Shown here: positions 43,587 to 51,519 of the stretch, in pieces
How positions within the stretch are numbered: position 1 is the first letter of the stretch
Layout: the number at the start of each line of letters is the position of its first letter
Notes under the pieces: generated by a model
The model's input: only the letters and a program-made list of their open reading frames with translations
The model's database searches: none
Told to the model about the DNA's origin: nothing
Assembly (NCBI RefSeq): GCF_900105595.1
Contig: NZ_LT629784.1
Coordinates: forward strand, 682,001-746,000
Reading direction: 5' to 3'
DNA length: 64,000 nt
Origin: Stappia sp. ES.058
GTDB lineage: Bacteria; Pseudomonadota; Alphaproteobacteria; Rhizobiales; Stappiaceae
Position numbers and translations under genes: made by a program

Positions 43587-44818
43587 CCGTCCTGATCGCA
43601 GGGGCCGGGATCGGCGGGCTGACCACTGCCTTGATGCTGCACGAACGCGGCGTAAAGGCCATGGTCGTCGAACAGGCTCATGAAGTCCGCGAAGTCGGGG
43701 TCGGCATCAACACCCTGCCTCATTCCATTGCCGAACTCGCCAAACTCGGCCTGTTGGAACGGCTGGACGAGGTGGGACTGCGGACCCGCGAGCTGCGGTA
43801 TCTGACGCGCATCGGCCAGGAGGTCTGGCGCGAGCCCCGCGGCCTTCATGCCGGGCACGAATATCCGCAGTTTTCCATTCACCGCGGTCGGCTTCAGAAA
43901 GTGTTGTTCGATGCAGTGGTCGAACGCATGGGGCCGGAGGCCGTTTTGACGGGTCTGCGTCTGTCCGGCTTCATTCAGGACGAGGCCGGCGTCACGGCAC
44001 ATTTCGTCAATACGGTCGACGGGCTCAGCTCGAGAACGATTCGCGGCGAGGTGCTGATCTGCGCCGACGGCATTCACAGTGTCGGCCGGCGCCGGTTTTA
44101 TCCCGACGAGGGCGTGCCGAGTTGGGCCGGTGTCGTCATGTGGCGGGGTGCTGCGGAGTGGCCTGTGTGGGAGGATGGCGAAACCATGGCCATCGCCGGT
44201 GGCCTGGGCGCGAAGCTGGTGCTCTATCCGATCGCACCCGCAAAGGATGGACGGCAGTTGATGAACTGGGTGGTGAACGTGCGCATCGCCGATGCCTCGG
44301 TTTCGCCGCCGCCGCCGGAAAGCTGGTCGAAACAGGCGTCCCTTGCCAAGGTGCTGCCCTATGCCAGACGCTTCCACGTACCGGGCATGGACCTTGAGGC
44401 GCTCGTTCGCGCCAGCGGCCCGATCTTCGAATATCCGATGGCCGATCGCGATCCGTTGCCGCGCTGGACGCACGGGCGCGTCACGCTGTTGGGTGACGCG
44501 GCACACCCGATGTACCCGGTCGGGTCGAACGGCGCGGCGCAGGCCATCCTGGATGCACGTTGCCTTGCCGACGAAATGGCCGCTGCGGAGCATCCGCGTG
44601 AAGCCCTTTACCGCTACGAACAGGACCGGTTGCCCAAGACCGCCGAGGTCGTGCGCACCAACCGGATCGGCGGGCCCGAACGCGTGATCGACGAGGTGGA
44701 GAAGCTCAGCCCGCGCCGCTTTGAAAACGTGGATGACGTTCTGGGATATGAAGATCGCAAGGCGATTGTAAAAGGGTATGCAAAGATGGCCGGCTTCGCC
44801 ACGAAGCAGGATGCCTGA
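43583..44818 (+). CDS. FAD-dependent aromatic-type monooxygenase
   Basis: Group A flavin monooxygenase, 411 residues, of the salicylate/3-hydroxybenzoate/6-hydroxynicotinate hydroxylase type. The N-terminal FAD motif is LIAGAGIGGLTTALML; the mid-sequence CADGIHS-type DG motif and the GDAAHPMYPVGSNGAAQAI ribose-binding motif are both present. It would use NAD(P)H and O2 to hydroxylate a ring or heterocycle. Start overlaps the second cupin stop. It is the last enzyme before the ABC importer genes, 119 bases downstream. Confidence 0.88.
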   Translation: MTVLIAGAGIGGLTTALMLHERGVKAMVVEQAHEVREVGVGINTLPHSIAELAKLGLLERLDEVGLRTRELRYLTRIGQEVWREPRGLHAGHEYPQFSIHRGRLQKVLFDAVVERMGPEAVLTGLRLSGFIQDEAGVTAHFVNTVDGLSSRTIRGEVLICADGIHSVGRRRFYPDEGVPSWAGVVMWRGAAEWPVWEDGETMAIAGGLGAKLVLYPIAPAKDGRQLMNWVVNVRIADASVSPPPPESWSKQASLAKVLPYARRFHVPGMDLEALVRASGPIFEYPMADRDPLPRWTHGRVTLLGDAAHPMYPVGSNGAAQAILDARCLADEMAAAEHPREALYRYEQDRLPKTAEVVRTNRIGGPERVIDEVEKLSPRRFENVDDVLGYEDRKAIVKGYAKMAGFATKQDA

Positions 44819-44937
44819 GCGCACAGGAGAGCCACGGCGTCAGTCGGGCCGGTGACCGGGACCGGGAAAAACAAAAGACAGACCTGTTCCAAAGATTTCA
44901 ACCAGCCCCGGAGGGGGGCAGAAAAGGAAGAACGACC

Positions 44938-46119
44938 ATGAAAGCAAGATCGAAAAACACGATTGCAAACCTGGCGGCCGTGCTGGCATTGAATACCGCA
45001 CTGTGTTCGGCGGCCTATGCCGAGGATATCAAGATCGGGATGGTTGTGACGCTGTCCGGTCCGCCGGCCGCGCTTGGCCAGCAGATCGTTGACGGTTTCC
45101 AGCTTGCGCTGGACCAGAACGGCGGCAAGCTGGGCGGTGAAACCGTTTCCCTGATCGTCGAGGACGACGAACTCAAGCCTGACGTGGCTCTGCTCAAGGC
45201 AAAGTCGCTGGTCGAGCGTGACGAGGTCGATTTTGTCGTCGGAACCGTCTTTTCAAACATGCTGCAGGCGATCTTCAAGCCGATAATCCAGTCCGATACC
45301 TTCCTGATCAGCCCGAATGCAGGACCGTCGACCTTCGCTGGAAAGAACTGCAATCCCTATTTTTTCGTCACCTCCTACCAGAACAACCAGAACGCTGAAG
45401 TGAGCGGCATGATCGCCAATGAGGAGGGCTTCGAGAACGTCGTCATCATGGTGCCGAACTACCAGGCCGGACGCGACAATGTTGCCGGCTACAAGCAGAC
45501 CTTCAAGGGCACCGTGGCGGATGAGATTTTCACGCCTCTCGGCCATCAGGACTTCTCGTCCGAGCTGGCGAAGATCTCCACGTCCGGTGCGGACGCACTC
45601 TTCACATTCATGCCGGGCGGCATGGGCGTGCGTCTCGTCAAGCAGTTCGAGGCGTCCGGCCTTGATGAAAGCATCAAGTTCACGTCCGTCTTCACGACCG
45701 ACGAAACGACCTTGCCGGGCCAGCAGGATGCCGCGGTCGGCTTTCTGTCGGCCGGCGCCTGGGCTCCGGACATGAAGAACGAAGCCAATCTTGCCTTTGT
45801 CGCGGCCTTTGAGGAGAAATACGGCTATGTTCCCGGCTCCTTCGCTGCTCAGTCCTTTGACACCGCCAATCTGATCGCCAGCGCACTGGAAAAGACCGGT
45901 GGCGACATGAGCGACAAGGACGCAACGCGCGAGGCGCTCGAGTCGGCGGACTTCACCTCCGTCCGCGGATCCTTCGCCTTCAGCAACAACCACTATCCGG
46001 TTCAGGATTTCCATCTGCTTGAGGTGGCGAAGCGGGAAGACGGCAAGTTCTGGACCACGGCGAAGAAGACCATCGTTACCGACTACGCCGATAGCTTCCA
46101 TTCCGAGTGCAAAATGTAA
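44938..46119 (+). CDS. LivJ-type ABC transporter substrate-binding protein
   Basis: Periplasmic binding protein of the branched-chain-amino-acid/amide class (Peripla_BP_6), 393 residues, with a signal peptide (about 1-28, ending AYA). The mature protein starts EDIKIGMVVTLSGPPAALGQQIVDGF, abbreviated here to its first part, typical of LivJ-like proteins. Members near aromatic-degradation genes often bind aromatic acids rather than amino acids, which fits the preceding monooxygenase operon. CGGAGGGGG-type purine-rich sequence lies upstream. A strong hairpin follows its stop. Confidence 0.9.
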   Translation: MKARSKNTIANLAAVLALNTALCSAAYAEDIKIGMVVTLSGPPAALGQQIVDGFQLALDQNGGKLGGETVSLIVEDDELKPDVALLKAKSLVERDEVDFVVGTVFSNMLQAIFKPIIQSDTFLISPNAGPSTFAGKNCNPYFFVTSYQNNQNAEVSGMIANEEGFENVVIMVPNYQAGRDNVAGYKQTFKGTVADEIFTPLGHQDFSSELAKISTSGADALFTFMPGGMGVRLVKQFEASGLDESIKFTSVFTTDETTLPGQQDAAVGFLSAGAWAPDMKNEANLAFVAAFEEKYGYVPGSFAAQSFDTANLIASALEKTGGDMSDKDATREALESADFTSVRGSFAFSNNHYPVQDFHLLEVAKREDGKFWTTAKKTIVTDYADSFHSECKM

Positions 46120-46128
46120 GATCCGGAT

Positions 46129-46157
46129 CGCGCCCGCCCCGTCAGGGAGCGGGCGCG
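46129..46157 (+). terminator. Intercistronic hairpin between binding-protein and permease genes
   Basis: CGCGCCCGC (46129-46137) pairs perfectly with GCGGGCGCG (46149-46157) around an 11-base loop. It sits ten bases after the binding-protein stop and 25 before the permease start. There is no U-tract, so it more likely stabilises the upstream mRNA or gives partial attenuation, raising binding protein over permease, than full termination. Confidence 0.55.
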
Positions 46158-46181
46158 TTCGATCGATGGAAAGGCAGATAC

Positions 46182-47108
46182 GTGTCCTTGACTCTCTTTC
46201 TGATCCAATGCCTGAACGGGCTTCAATACGGCACGCTCCTGTTTCTGATAGCCGCCGGCCTCACGCTTGTCTTCGGGGTCATGGGGTTCATCAACCTGGC
46301 CCACGGCGTGCAATACATGGTGGGAGCCTATCTGGTTTTTGCCTTTCAGCAGTTGACCGGCAACTTTGTCGTTGCGGTGATCCTGTCCATGGCTGCAGCG
46401 CTGTTGCTCGGCCTGCTGCTGGAGCATTTCGTTTTTCGGCATCTTTACGGACGCGATCATCTCGCCCAGGTGCTGGCGACCTTCGGAATCATCATTTTTC
46501 TCAATGAGCTGGCCAAGATAATATTCGGCCCCGGGACGTTGACGATCGAACCGCCGGAGTTTCTCGCCGGGTCGGTCCAGTTGACCGAGCAACTGCGCTA
46601 CCCAGTGTATCGTTTCGTTACAATCCTGGCCGGCCTGATCGTTGCCGTCCTGCTTTACATCACCGTGACCCGGACGCGTGTGGGCATGCTGATTCGTGCC
46701 GGTGCGACAACGCCGGATATGGTTTCCGCGCTTGGGATCAACGTCCAGAAACTGTTCATGATTGTCTTCGGCGTCGGCGCGATGCTTGCGGGCTTTGCCG
46801 GCGTGATCGCCGCACCGATCTTTGCGATCGAGCCTGGCATGGGAGACAATATCCTCATCATCGCCTTCGTGGTCATCATCATTGGCGGCGTGGGATCGAT
46901 CCGCGGTGCGTTTCTGGGCGCACTGATGGTCGGCCTGTTCGATACGGTCGGACGCACGCTCCTGATCGAGGGCCTGGAGGTCGTCTTCCCGCCATCCGTC
47001 TCCAATCAGGTGGGGCCGGCGCTGGCGTCGATGCTGATCTACATCCTGATGGCCGCCGTCCTGGTTGTGCGCCCGCAGGGCCTGCTGCCGGCGAAGGGGG
47101 CTGCATGA
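46182..47108 (+). CDS. LivH-type ABC transporter permease
   Basis: Inner-membrane permease (BPD_transp_2), 308 residues, with about eight spans. The LivH-like sequence includes GLTLVFGVMGFINLAHG near the N-terminus and the GVGAMLAGFAGVIAAPI segment in the C-terminal half. GTG 46182 is preceded by GGAAAGG at seven bases; the longer frame from 46107 runs through the binding-protein stop and hairpin and was rejected. The stop overlaps the next permease (ATGA). Confidence 0.92.
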   Translation: MSLTLFLIQCLNGLQYGTLLFLIAAGLTLVFGVMGFINLAHGVQYMVGAYLVFAFQQLTGNFVVAVILSMAAALLLGLLLEHFVFRHLYGRDHLAQVLATFGIIIFLNELAKIIFGPGTLTIEPPEFLAGSVQLTEQLRYPVYRFVTILAGLIVAVLLYITVTRTRVGMLIRAGATTPDMVSALGINVQKLFMIVFGVGAMLAGFAGVIAAPIFAIEPGMGDNILIIAFVVIIIGGVGSIRGAFLGALMVGLFDTVGRTLLIEGLEVVFPPSVSNQVGPALASMLIYILMAAVLVVRPQGLLPAKGAA

Positions 47109-48088
47109 TGCGCGTGGATCGCAGCTTTCTGGTGATGGCGCTTGTCTTCGCGCTGCTGCTGGCCGCCCCGTTCGTCCTGCCGCTGGTCGGCCAGACCTAC
47201 CTGTTGAGCCTGTTGATCAAGGCGATGCTCTTGGCGATTGCGGCAATATCGCTGGATCTTCTCGTCGGCCACGGGGGGATGGTCAGCCTGGGACATGCGG
47301 CCTTTGTGGCAATTGGAGCCTATGCAGCGGCAATCGGTCTGGAAAGCGGTATCGAGAACATTTTGGTTCTGCTGCTTTTGGCGGTTCTGGTTTCCGGGCT
47401 CTTTGCCCTGATCACCGGCGCGCTGGCGCTCAGGACCTCCGGTGTCTACTTCCTGATGATCACGCTCGCCTTCGGGCAAATGGCCTATTTCACGCTGACC
47501 TCGCTTGCCCCCTATGGCGGGGACGACGGCTTGACGCTCTGGTCCATGGCAACCCTGTTCGGCAGCGATGTGGTGCAAAGCGGTGGCCAGCTCTATCTGG
47601 TGATCCTGCTAACGCTGCTCGTCAGTTGGTGGGGCGTTCACCGGCTGAGCAACGCCCGTTTCGGACGGGTTCTGCGCGCAGCACGCGACAATCCCGGCCG
47701 CACGGAGATCATGGGCTTTTCGATTTTCCGCTACCGCTTGACCGCCTATGTCATCGCCGGAATGATCGCTGCCGTTTCCGGCCTGCTGACAATGCAGCAT
47801 GCGGAGTTTGTCAGCCCGGCGCTGGCCGCCTGGCAGCGATCCGGTGACCTTCTGGTGATCGTGGTCCTGGGTGGACTGGGCACGCGCAATGGCGCGCTGC
47901 TCGGAGCGTTGTTCCTTGTTCTTGTCGAAGAGGTCCTCGGTTCGGTCTTTCATGAATGGCGACTGATCTACGGCCCGCTGCTGGTGCTCATGGCCCTGCA
48001 CGCCAAGGGCGGACTGAGCCACCTGCTGTTTCCGGTGGACGAACCGGAAACGACAGACGCGACCCGGGCGAACGGGGAAAAAATCTGA
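47105..48088 (+). CDS. LivM-type ABC transporter permease
   Basis: Second permease of the importer, 327 residues, with multiple spans and the LivM-type motifs SLDLLVGHGGMVSLGHAAF and FGRVLRAARDNPGRTEIMGF. ATG overlaps the previous stop by four bases, and its own stop overlaps the next ATG by one (TGATG), so the transporter genes are tightly coupled. The protein looks complete. Confidence 0.92.
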   Translation: MMRVDRSFLVMALVFALLLAAPFVLPLVGQTYLLSLLIKAMLLAIAAISLDLLVGHGGMVSLGHAAFVAIGAYAAAIGLESGIENILVLLLLAVLVSGLFALITGALALRTSGVYFLMITLAFGQMAYFTLTSLAPYGGDDGLTLWSMATLFGSDVVQSGGQLYLVILLTLLVSWWGVHRLSNARFGRVLRAARDNPGRTEIMGFSIFRYRLTAYVIAGMIAAVSGLLTMQHAEFVSPALAAWQRSGDLLVIVVLGGLGTRNGALLGALFLVLVEEVLGSVFHEWRLIYGPLLVLMALHAKGGLSHLLFPVDEPETTDATRANGEKI

Positions 48089-48834
48089 TGGACGTTCTGG
48101 AAATTCGCAACCTGAACAAGCGTTTCGGTGCGGTGCATGTCAGCCGGAATATCTCGCTTGCCGTTCCCGATGGTCAGTGCCACGCCGTCATCGGGCCCAA
48201 CGGCGCGGGCAAGACAACGTTGATCCACCAGATCTCCGGCGTGCTGCACCCGGATGCCGGCGAGGTCGTTCTCGCCGGCCGCAACATCACGACCAGCAAG
48301 ACATGGCAGCGTGCACAAGCCGGTCTCGGACGCACCTTTCAGCTGACCTCCGTGCTGCCGTCGTTTTCCGTTCTGGAGAACGTGGCGCTGGCTGCGCAGG
48401 CCAAGTCCGGATCGAGCTTCCGCTTCTTCCGCCCGGCCGCGCAGGAGGCCGACCTGAACGAAAAGGCCATGACGACGCTGGAACGCCTCAACATTGCAGA
48501 GCGGGCCCATGTGCCCGCCGACGACCTGTCGCACGGGGAAAGGCGTCTTCTGGAGCTGGCCATCGCTTTGGCCGGCGCGCCGAGGTTCTTGCTCCTGGAC
48601 GAACCCATGGCCGGCCTCGGTCGGGTGGAGAGTGCGATGTTGATCGATATTCTGGCCGATCTGCGCCGGAGCATCCCGATGCTGCTGGTGGAACATGACA
48701 TGGACGCGATCTTCCAACTGGCGGACACTGTCTCGGTTCTGGTCGACGGACAGATTGTGGCAGAGGGATCTCCGGAAGACATAAGAAACGACCCGGCGGC
48801 TCGAGCGGCCTACCTCGGAGACAAAGGACAATGA
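48088..48834 (+). CDS. LivG-type ABC transporter ATP-binding protein
   Basis: ATPase of 248 residues. Walker A is GPNGAGKTT (near residue 36), the signature appears as LSHGERRLLELA (a LivG-type variant of LSGGQ), Walker B is FLLLDEPMAGL and the H-loop is VEHDMD. ATG 48088 overlaps the permease stop; an upstream in-frame start lies inside the permease gene and was rejected. It acts with the LivF-type ATPase encoded next. Confidence 0.93.
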   Translation: MDVLEIRNLNKRFGAVHVSRNISLAVPDGQCHAVIGPNGAGKTTLIHQISGVLHPDAGEVVLAGRNITTSKTWQRAQAGLGRTFQLTSVLPSFSVLENVALAAQAKSGSSFRFFRPAAQEADLNEKAMTTLERLNIAERAHVPADDLSHGERRLLELAIALAGAPRFLLLDEPMAGLGRVESAMLIDILADLRRSIPMLLVEHDMDAIFQLADTVSVLVDGQIVAEGSPEDIRNDPAARAAYLGDKGQ

Positions 48835-49532
48835 GCACGCTCCTGACTGTCACCAATCTGCATGCAGGTTACGGACGGGCCAAGGTCCTGTTCGGACTCG
48901 ATTTCGATCTGGCCGAAGGCCAGGTGACCACGCTCATGGGCCGCAACGGCATGGGCAAGTCGACCACCGTGCGATGCCTGATGGGTCTTTTGAAACCCAG
49001 TGAAGGCAGGATCCTCGTGAAAGGCGAGGATCTGACCGGCGAGCCTCCCTATCGGATCGCCCAGGCCGGGCTGGGGCTGGTTCCGGAGGGGCGGCGGGTT
49101 TTCCCCTCGCTCACCGTCGTTGAAAATCTGCGCGCAACAGCACGCCCCGCACCGGGCGGCTGGACGGCGGAAAAGGTCTTCGAGGCCTTTCCACGCCTTG
49201 CGGAGCGCAGGCGCAACCTCGGCTTCCAGTTGTCAGGCGGCGAACAGCAGATGCTGGCCATCGGGCGCGCCCTGATGACCAACCCGGACCTCTTGATCCT
49301 CGACGAGGCCACCGAAGGACTGGCTCCGCTCATTCGCGAGGAGATCTGGTCCATGCTCGCCCGCTTGAAGGCCAGCGGCCTTTCGATCCTCCTGATCGAC
49401 AAGAACCTCGACGAACTCTCTGACATTTCGGACCGATACTACGTCATCGAAAAGGGAGAAATCGTCTGGAGCGGCGCTGCCGAGGCATTTGACGCCAACC
49501 GGGCGCATGTGGAGCAGTATCTGCATTTGTGA
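48831..49532 (+). CDS. LivF-type ABC transporter ATP-binding protein
   Basis: Second ATPase, 233 residues. Walker A is GRNGMGKST, the signature is LSGGEQQMLAIGRAL, Walker B is LLILDEATEGLAP. The switch histidine position is unusual: the segment reads LLIDKNLDE where LivF proteins typically have a V-E-Q-N pattern, so no His is present, as is normal for this branch. It overlaps the LivG-type gene (ATGA) and is the last gene of the cluster. Confidence 0.93.
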   Translation: MSTLLTVTNLHAGYGRAKVLFGLDFDLAEGQVTTLMGRNGMGKSTTVRCLMGLLKPSEGRILVKGEDLTGEPPYRIAQAGLGLVPEGRRVFPSLTVVENLRATARPAPGGWTAEKVFEAFPRLAERRRNLGFQLSGGEQQMLAIGRALMTNPDLLILDEATEGLAPLIREEIWSMLARLKASGLSILLIDKNLDELSDISDRYYVIEKGEIVWSGAAEAFDANRAHVEQYLHL

Positions 49533-49787
49533 TGCGGAACGAACATGTTTTGGGCGTGTGTTCGGCTTTTGAGAGCGGAAGGGGGAGCGACCTTCCTGCC
49601 CGTGTGCCCTTTCCGCTGATCCAAGGCTACTCCTTGCGGACGATCGAGGCAGCCTTGCCGCTTCGTGGCAAAACCGGCGCGTATGTGCCAAGAGTCGCTG
49701 CTCGGATCGAGCGCCAAAAAGACCCGGTCGTGCAGTGACGGTCCTTGCTGCGCCGCGACAGTGTCGTGTCGCAGCGCATGAGGCCCA

Positions 49788-50342
49788 TTAGTCGATCACG
49801 CCCTGTGTAGTGAAGCCGCATTGCTCGGCAAGCTTGATGTAGGCTGCGGTGAACCCGTTCAGCGATGCGGTGTAGAAGGTGCCCTCGGGCCCGACGATAT
49901 CGATGATGCCGTTGGCGCGCATTGCCTGAAGTGCACGTTGCTTGTCGACCTCGGCGAATTGCGTGCGGGCAAAGGCGTAGCCGTCCGGGTCGAAACCGGC
50001 CTGAACGCCTGCCGTAACGCTGTCGCCGTCGTCGAAAACGAAGTTCACCTGATCTCCGTCGTTCAACACCGTGGCCTGGCCGCGATAGGCCCGTTCCATC
50101 AAAGATACGCCGGGATAGATCGTCGGCGGCAGAGCATCCCCGTCGGACAGAGCTATCTCCACGGTCGGATCGCCATCGCCGCCGGTCCACATCTTGCACG
50201 TCGTGCGCAGATCCTCGCCCGTATCCAGCTGTTCGATCAGGACGGTCCAGTCCTTGTAGGTGAAATACTCGCTGGAAGCCTGGGCGGGCAGGCTGACGAG
50301 ACTGGCGACAAAGGCTGCGGCAACAAACGAAAAACGGTGCAT
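49788..50342 (-). CDS. Secreted protein of unknown function
   Basis: Protein of 184 residues with a clear signal peptide (MHRFSFVAAAFVASLVSL, ending AQA). The mature part starts with an aromatic-rich TYKDWTVLIEQLDTGEDLRTTCKMWTGGDGDP region, quoted in part, which resembles invasion-associated-locus-B-like or generic periplasmic proteins only loosely. Two cysteines are present. ATG 50342 follows AAGGAGATAGG; the longer frame to 50501 lacks a ribosome site. It converges on the transporter genes across a 255-base gap in which nothing else was recognised. Confidence 0.6.
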   Translation of the reverse strand: MHRFSFVAAAFVASLVSLPAQASSEYFTYKDWTVLIEQLDTGEDLRTTCKMWTGGDGDPTVEIALSDGDALPPTIYPGVSLMERAYRGQATVLNDGDQVNFVFDDGDSVTAGVQAGFDPDGYAFARTQFAEVDKQRALQAMRANGIIDIVGPEGTFYTASLNGFTAAYIKLAEQCGFTTQGVID

Positions 50343-50569
50343 CGAAAACCTATCTCCTTGAAAGCGCGACTGATTCGCTCGATTTCCAGCATAGAGCAGT
50401 CGCCATACCCGTTGAGCGTCTTCTCCATCGTCTCGAAACGCGCGCGGCCTTCCGGTTTGCGGGTGCAAGCTTGCTGTTGATTGTGGGCGTTCGCGCGGCA
50501 ATCATGAGGCGGCAACGCCAACGAGAATGGGCGCCAACGCCCACCGTGCAGGTTTCAAGGGAGGACGAC

Positions 50570-51370
50570 ATGCGATTGACAGATGCGCAGCTTGAGCAGT
50601 TCGACAAGGACGGCTGGATTTTCATCCCCGAGTGTTTTTCACCGGAGGAAGTCGCCGTCCTGCGCGACGAGGGCGAGCGGATTTACGCGCAGGATCGCGA
50701 AGAGGTGTGGCGGGAGGCGTCGGGTGCGCCGCGCACGGCATTTGCCGCACATCTCTATAACGAGGCCTTCGCCATCCTGGGGCGCCATCCGCGCCTGATA
50801 GAGCCGCTGGAGCAGGTGTTCGGCGAGAAGGTCTACATGCATCAATACAAGGTGAACGCGAAGGCCAAGTTCACCGGTGATGTCTGGCAGTGGCATCAGG
50901 ACTACGGGACATGGCATCGCGACGACGGCATGCCCGAGCCGCGCGCGATGAACATTTCCGTTTTTCTGGATGAGGTCTATCCCTTCAATGGTCCCTTGAT
51001 GCTGATCCCGAAAAGCCACAAGCATGGTGTTCTGGATGCCGGCCATGACACGTCGACAACCAGCTATCCGCTGTGGACGCTCGACAATGACGCGGTCGAA
51101 AAGCTGGTGGAGGAAGGTGGTCTGGTTGCGCCCACCGGCAAGCCTGGCGGCGTCTTGATGTTCCACGGCAATCTGGTGCATGGGTCGGCTGGCAATATCA
51201 CGCCGTTCCCGCGCAAGATCGTCTACCTGACGCTCAATGCCGTTTCCAATCACATTCGCAAGCCGACCCGCAAGGAGTGGATCGCGCATCGCGACTTCAC
51301 GCCGATCGAGGCCTGCGATGACGAGGCCTTGTTGCGCTATGCGCGTTCGCACAGTGAAGCGGCCGAGTAG
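50570..51370 (+). CDS. PhyH-family Fe(II)/2-oxoglutarate dioxygenase (EctD-like)
   Basis: Oxygenase of 266 residues. The iron site is H-x-D in WHQDYGTWH and a distal His in GNLVHGSAGN; the 2-oxoglutarate Arg is probably in TPFPRK. The stretch WQWHQDYGTWHRDDGMP closely resembles the ectoine hydroxylase signature, but the protein is shorter than typical EctD (about 300) and no ectABC genes are nearby. AAGGGAGG lies five bases before ATG 50570. Likely a hydroxylase of a small solute; the substrate is unknown. Confidence 0.82.
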   Translation: MRLTDAQLEQFDKDGWIFIPECFSPEEVAVLRDEGERIYAQDREEVWREASGAPRTAFAAHLYNEAFAILGRHPRLIEPLEQVFGEKVYMHQYKVNAKAKFTGDVWQWHQDYGTWHRDDGMPEPRAMNISVFLDEVYPFNGPLMLIPKSHKHGVLDAGHDTSTTSYPLWTLDNDAVEKLVEEGGLVAPTGKPGGVLMFHGNLVHGSAGNITPFPRKIVYLTLNAVSNHIRKPTRKEWIAHRDFTPIEACDDEALLRYARSHSEAAE

Positions 51371-51519
51371 GGCGCGGATTTGGCCGGGGAAGAGGGGACG
51401 ACCTGCATCTGCAGCGTTGTCCCGTCTTGCCTTGGAGGCATGGCTGGGAGACAACCGGGAACGGTCATTCCCGTGGCCGCCCCTGCCTTGCCGAGTGACG
51501 GCCGACGTGTGATCCCGAC

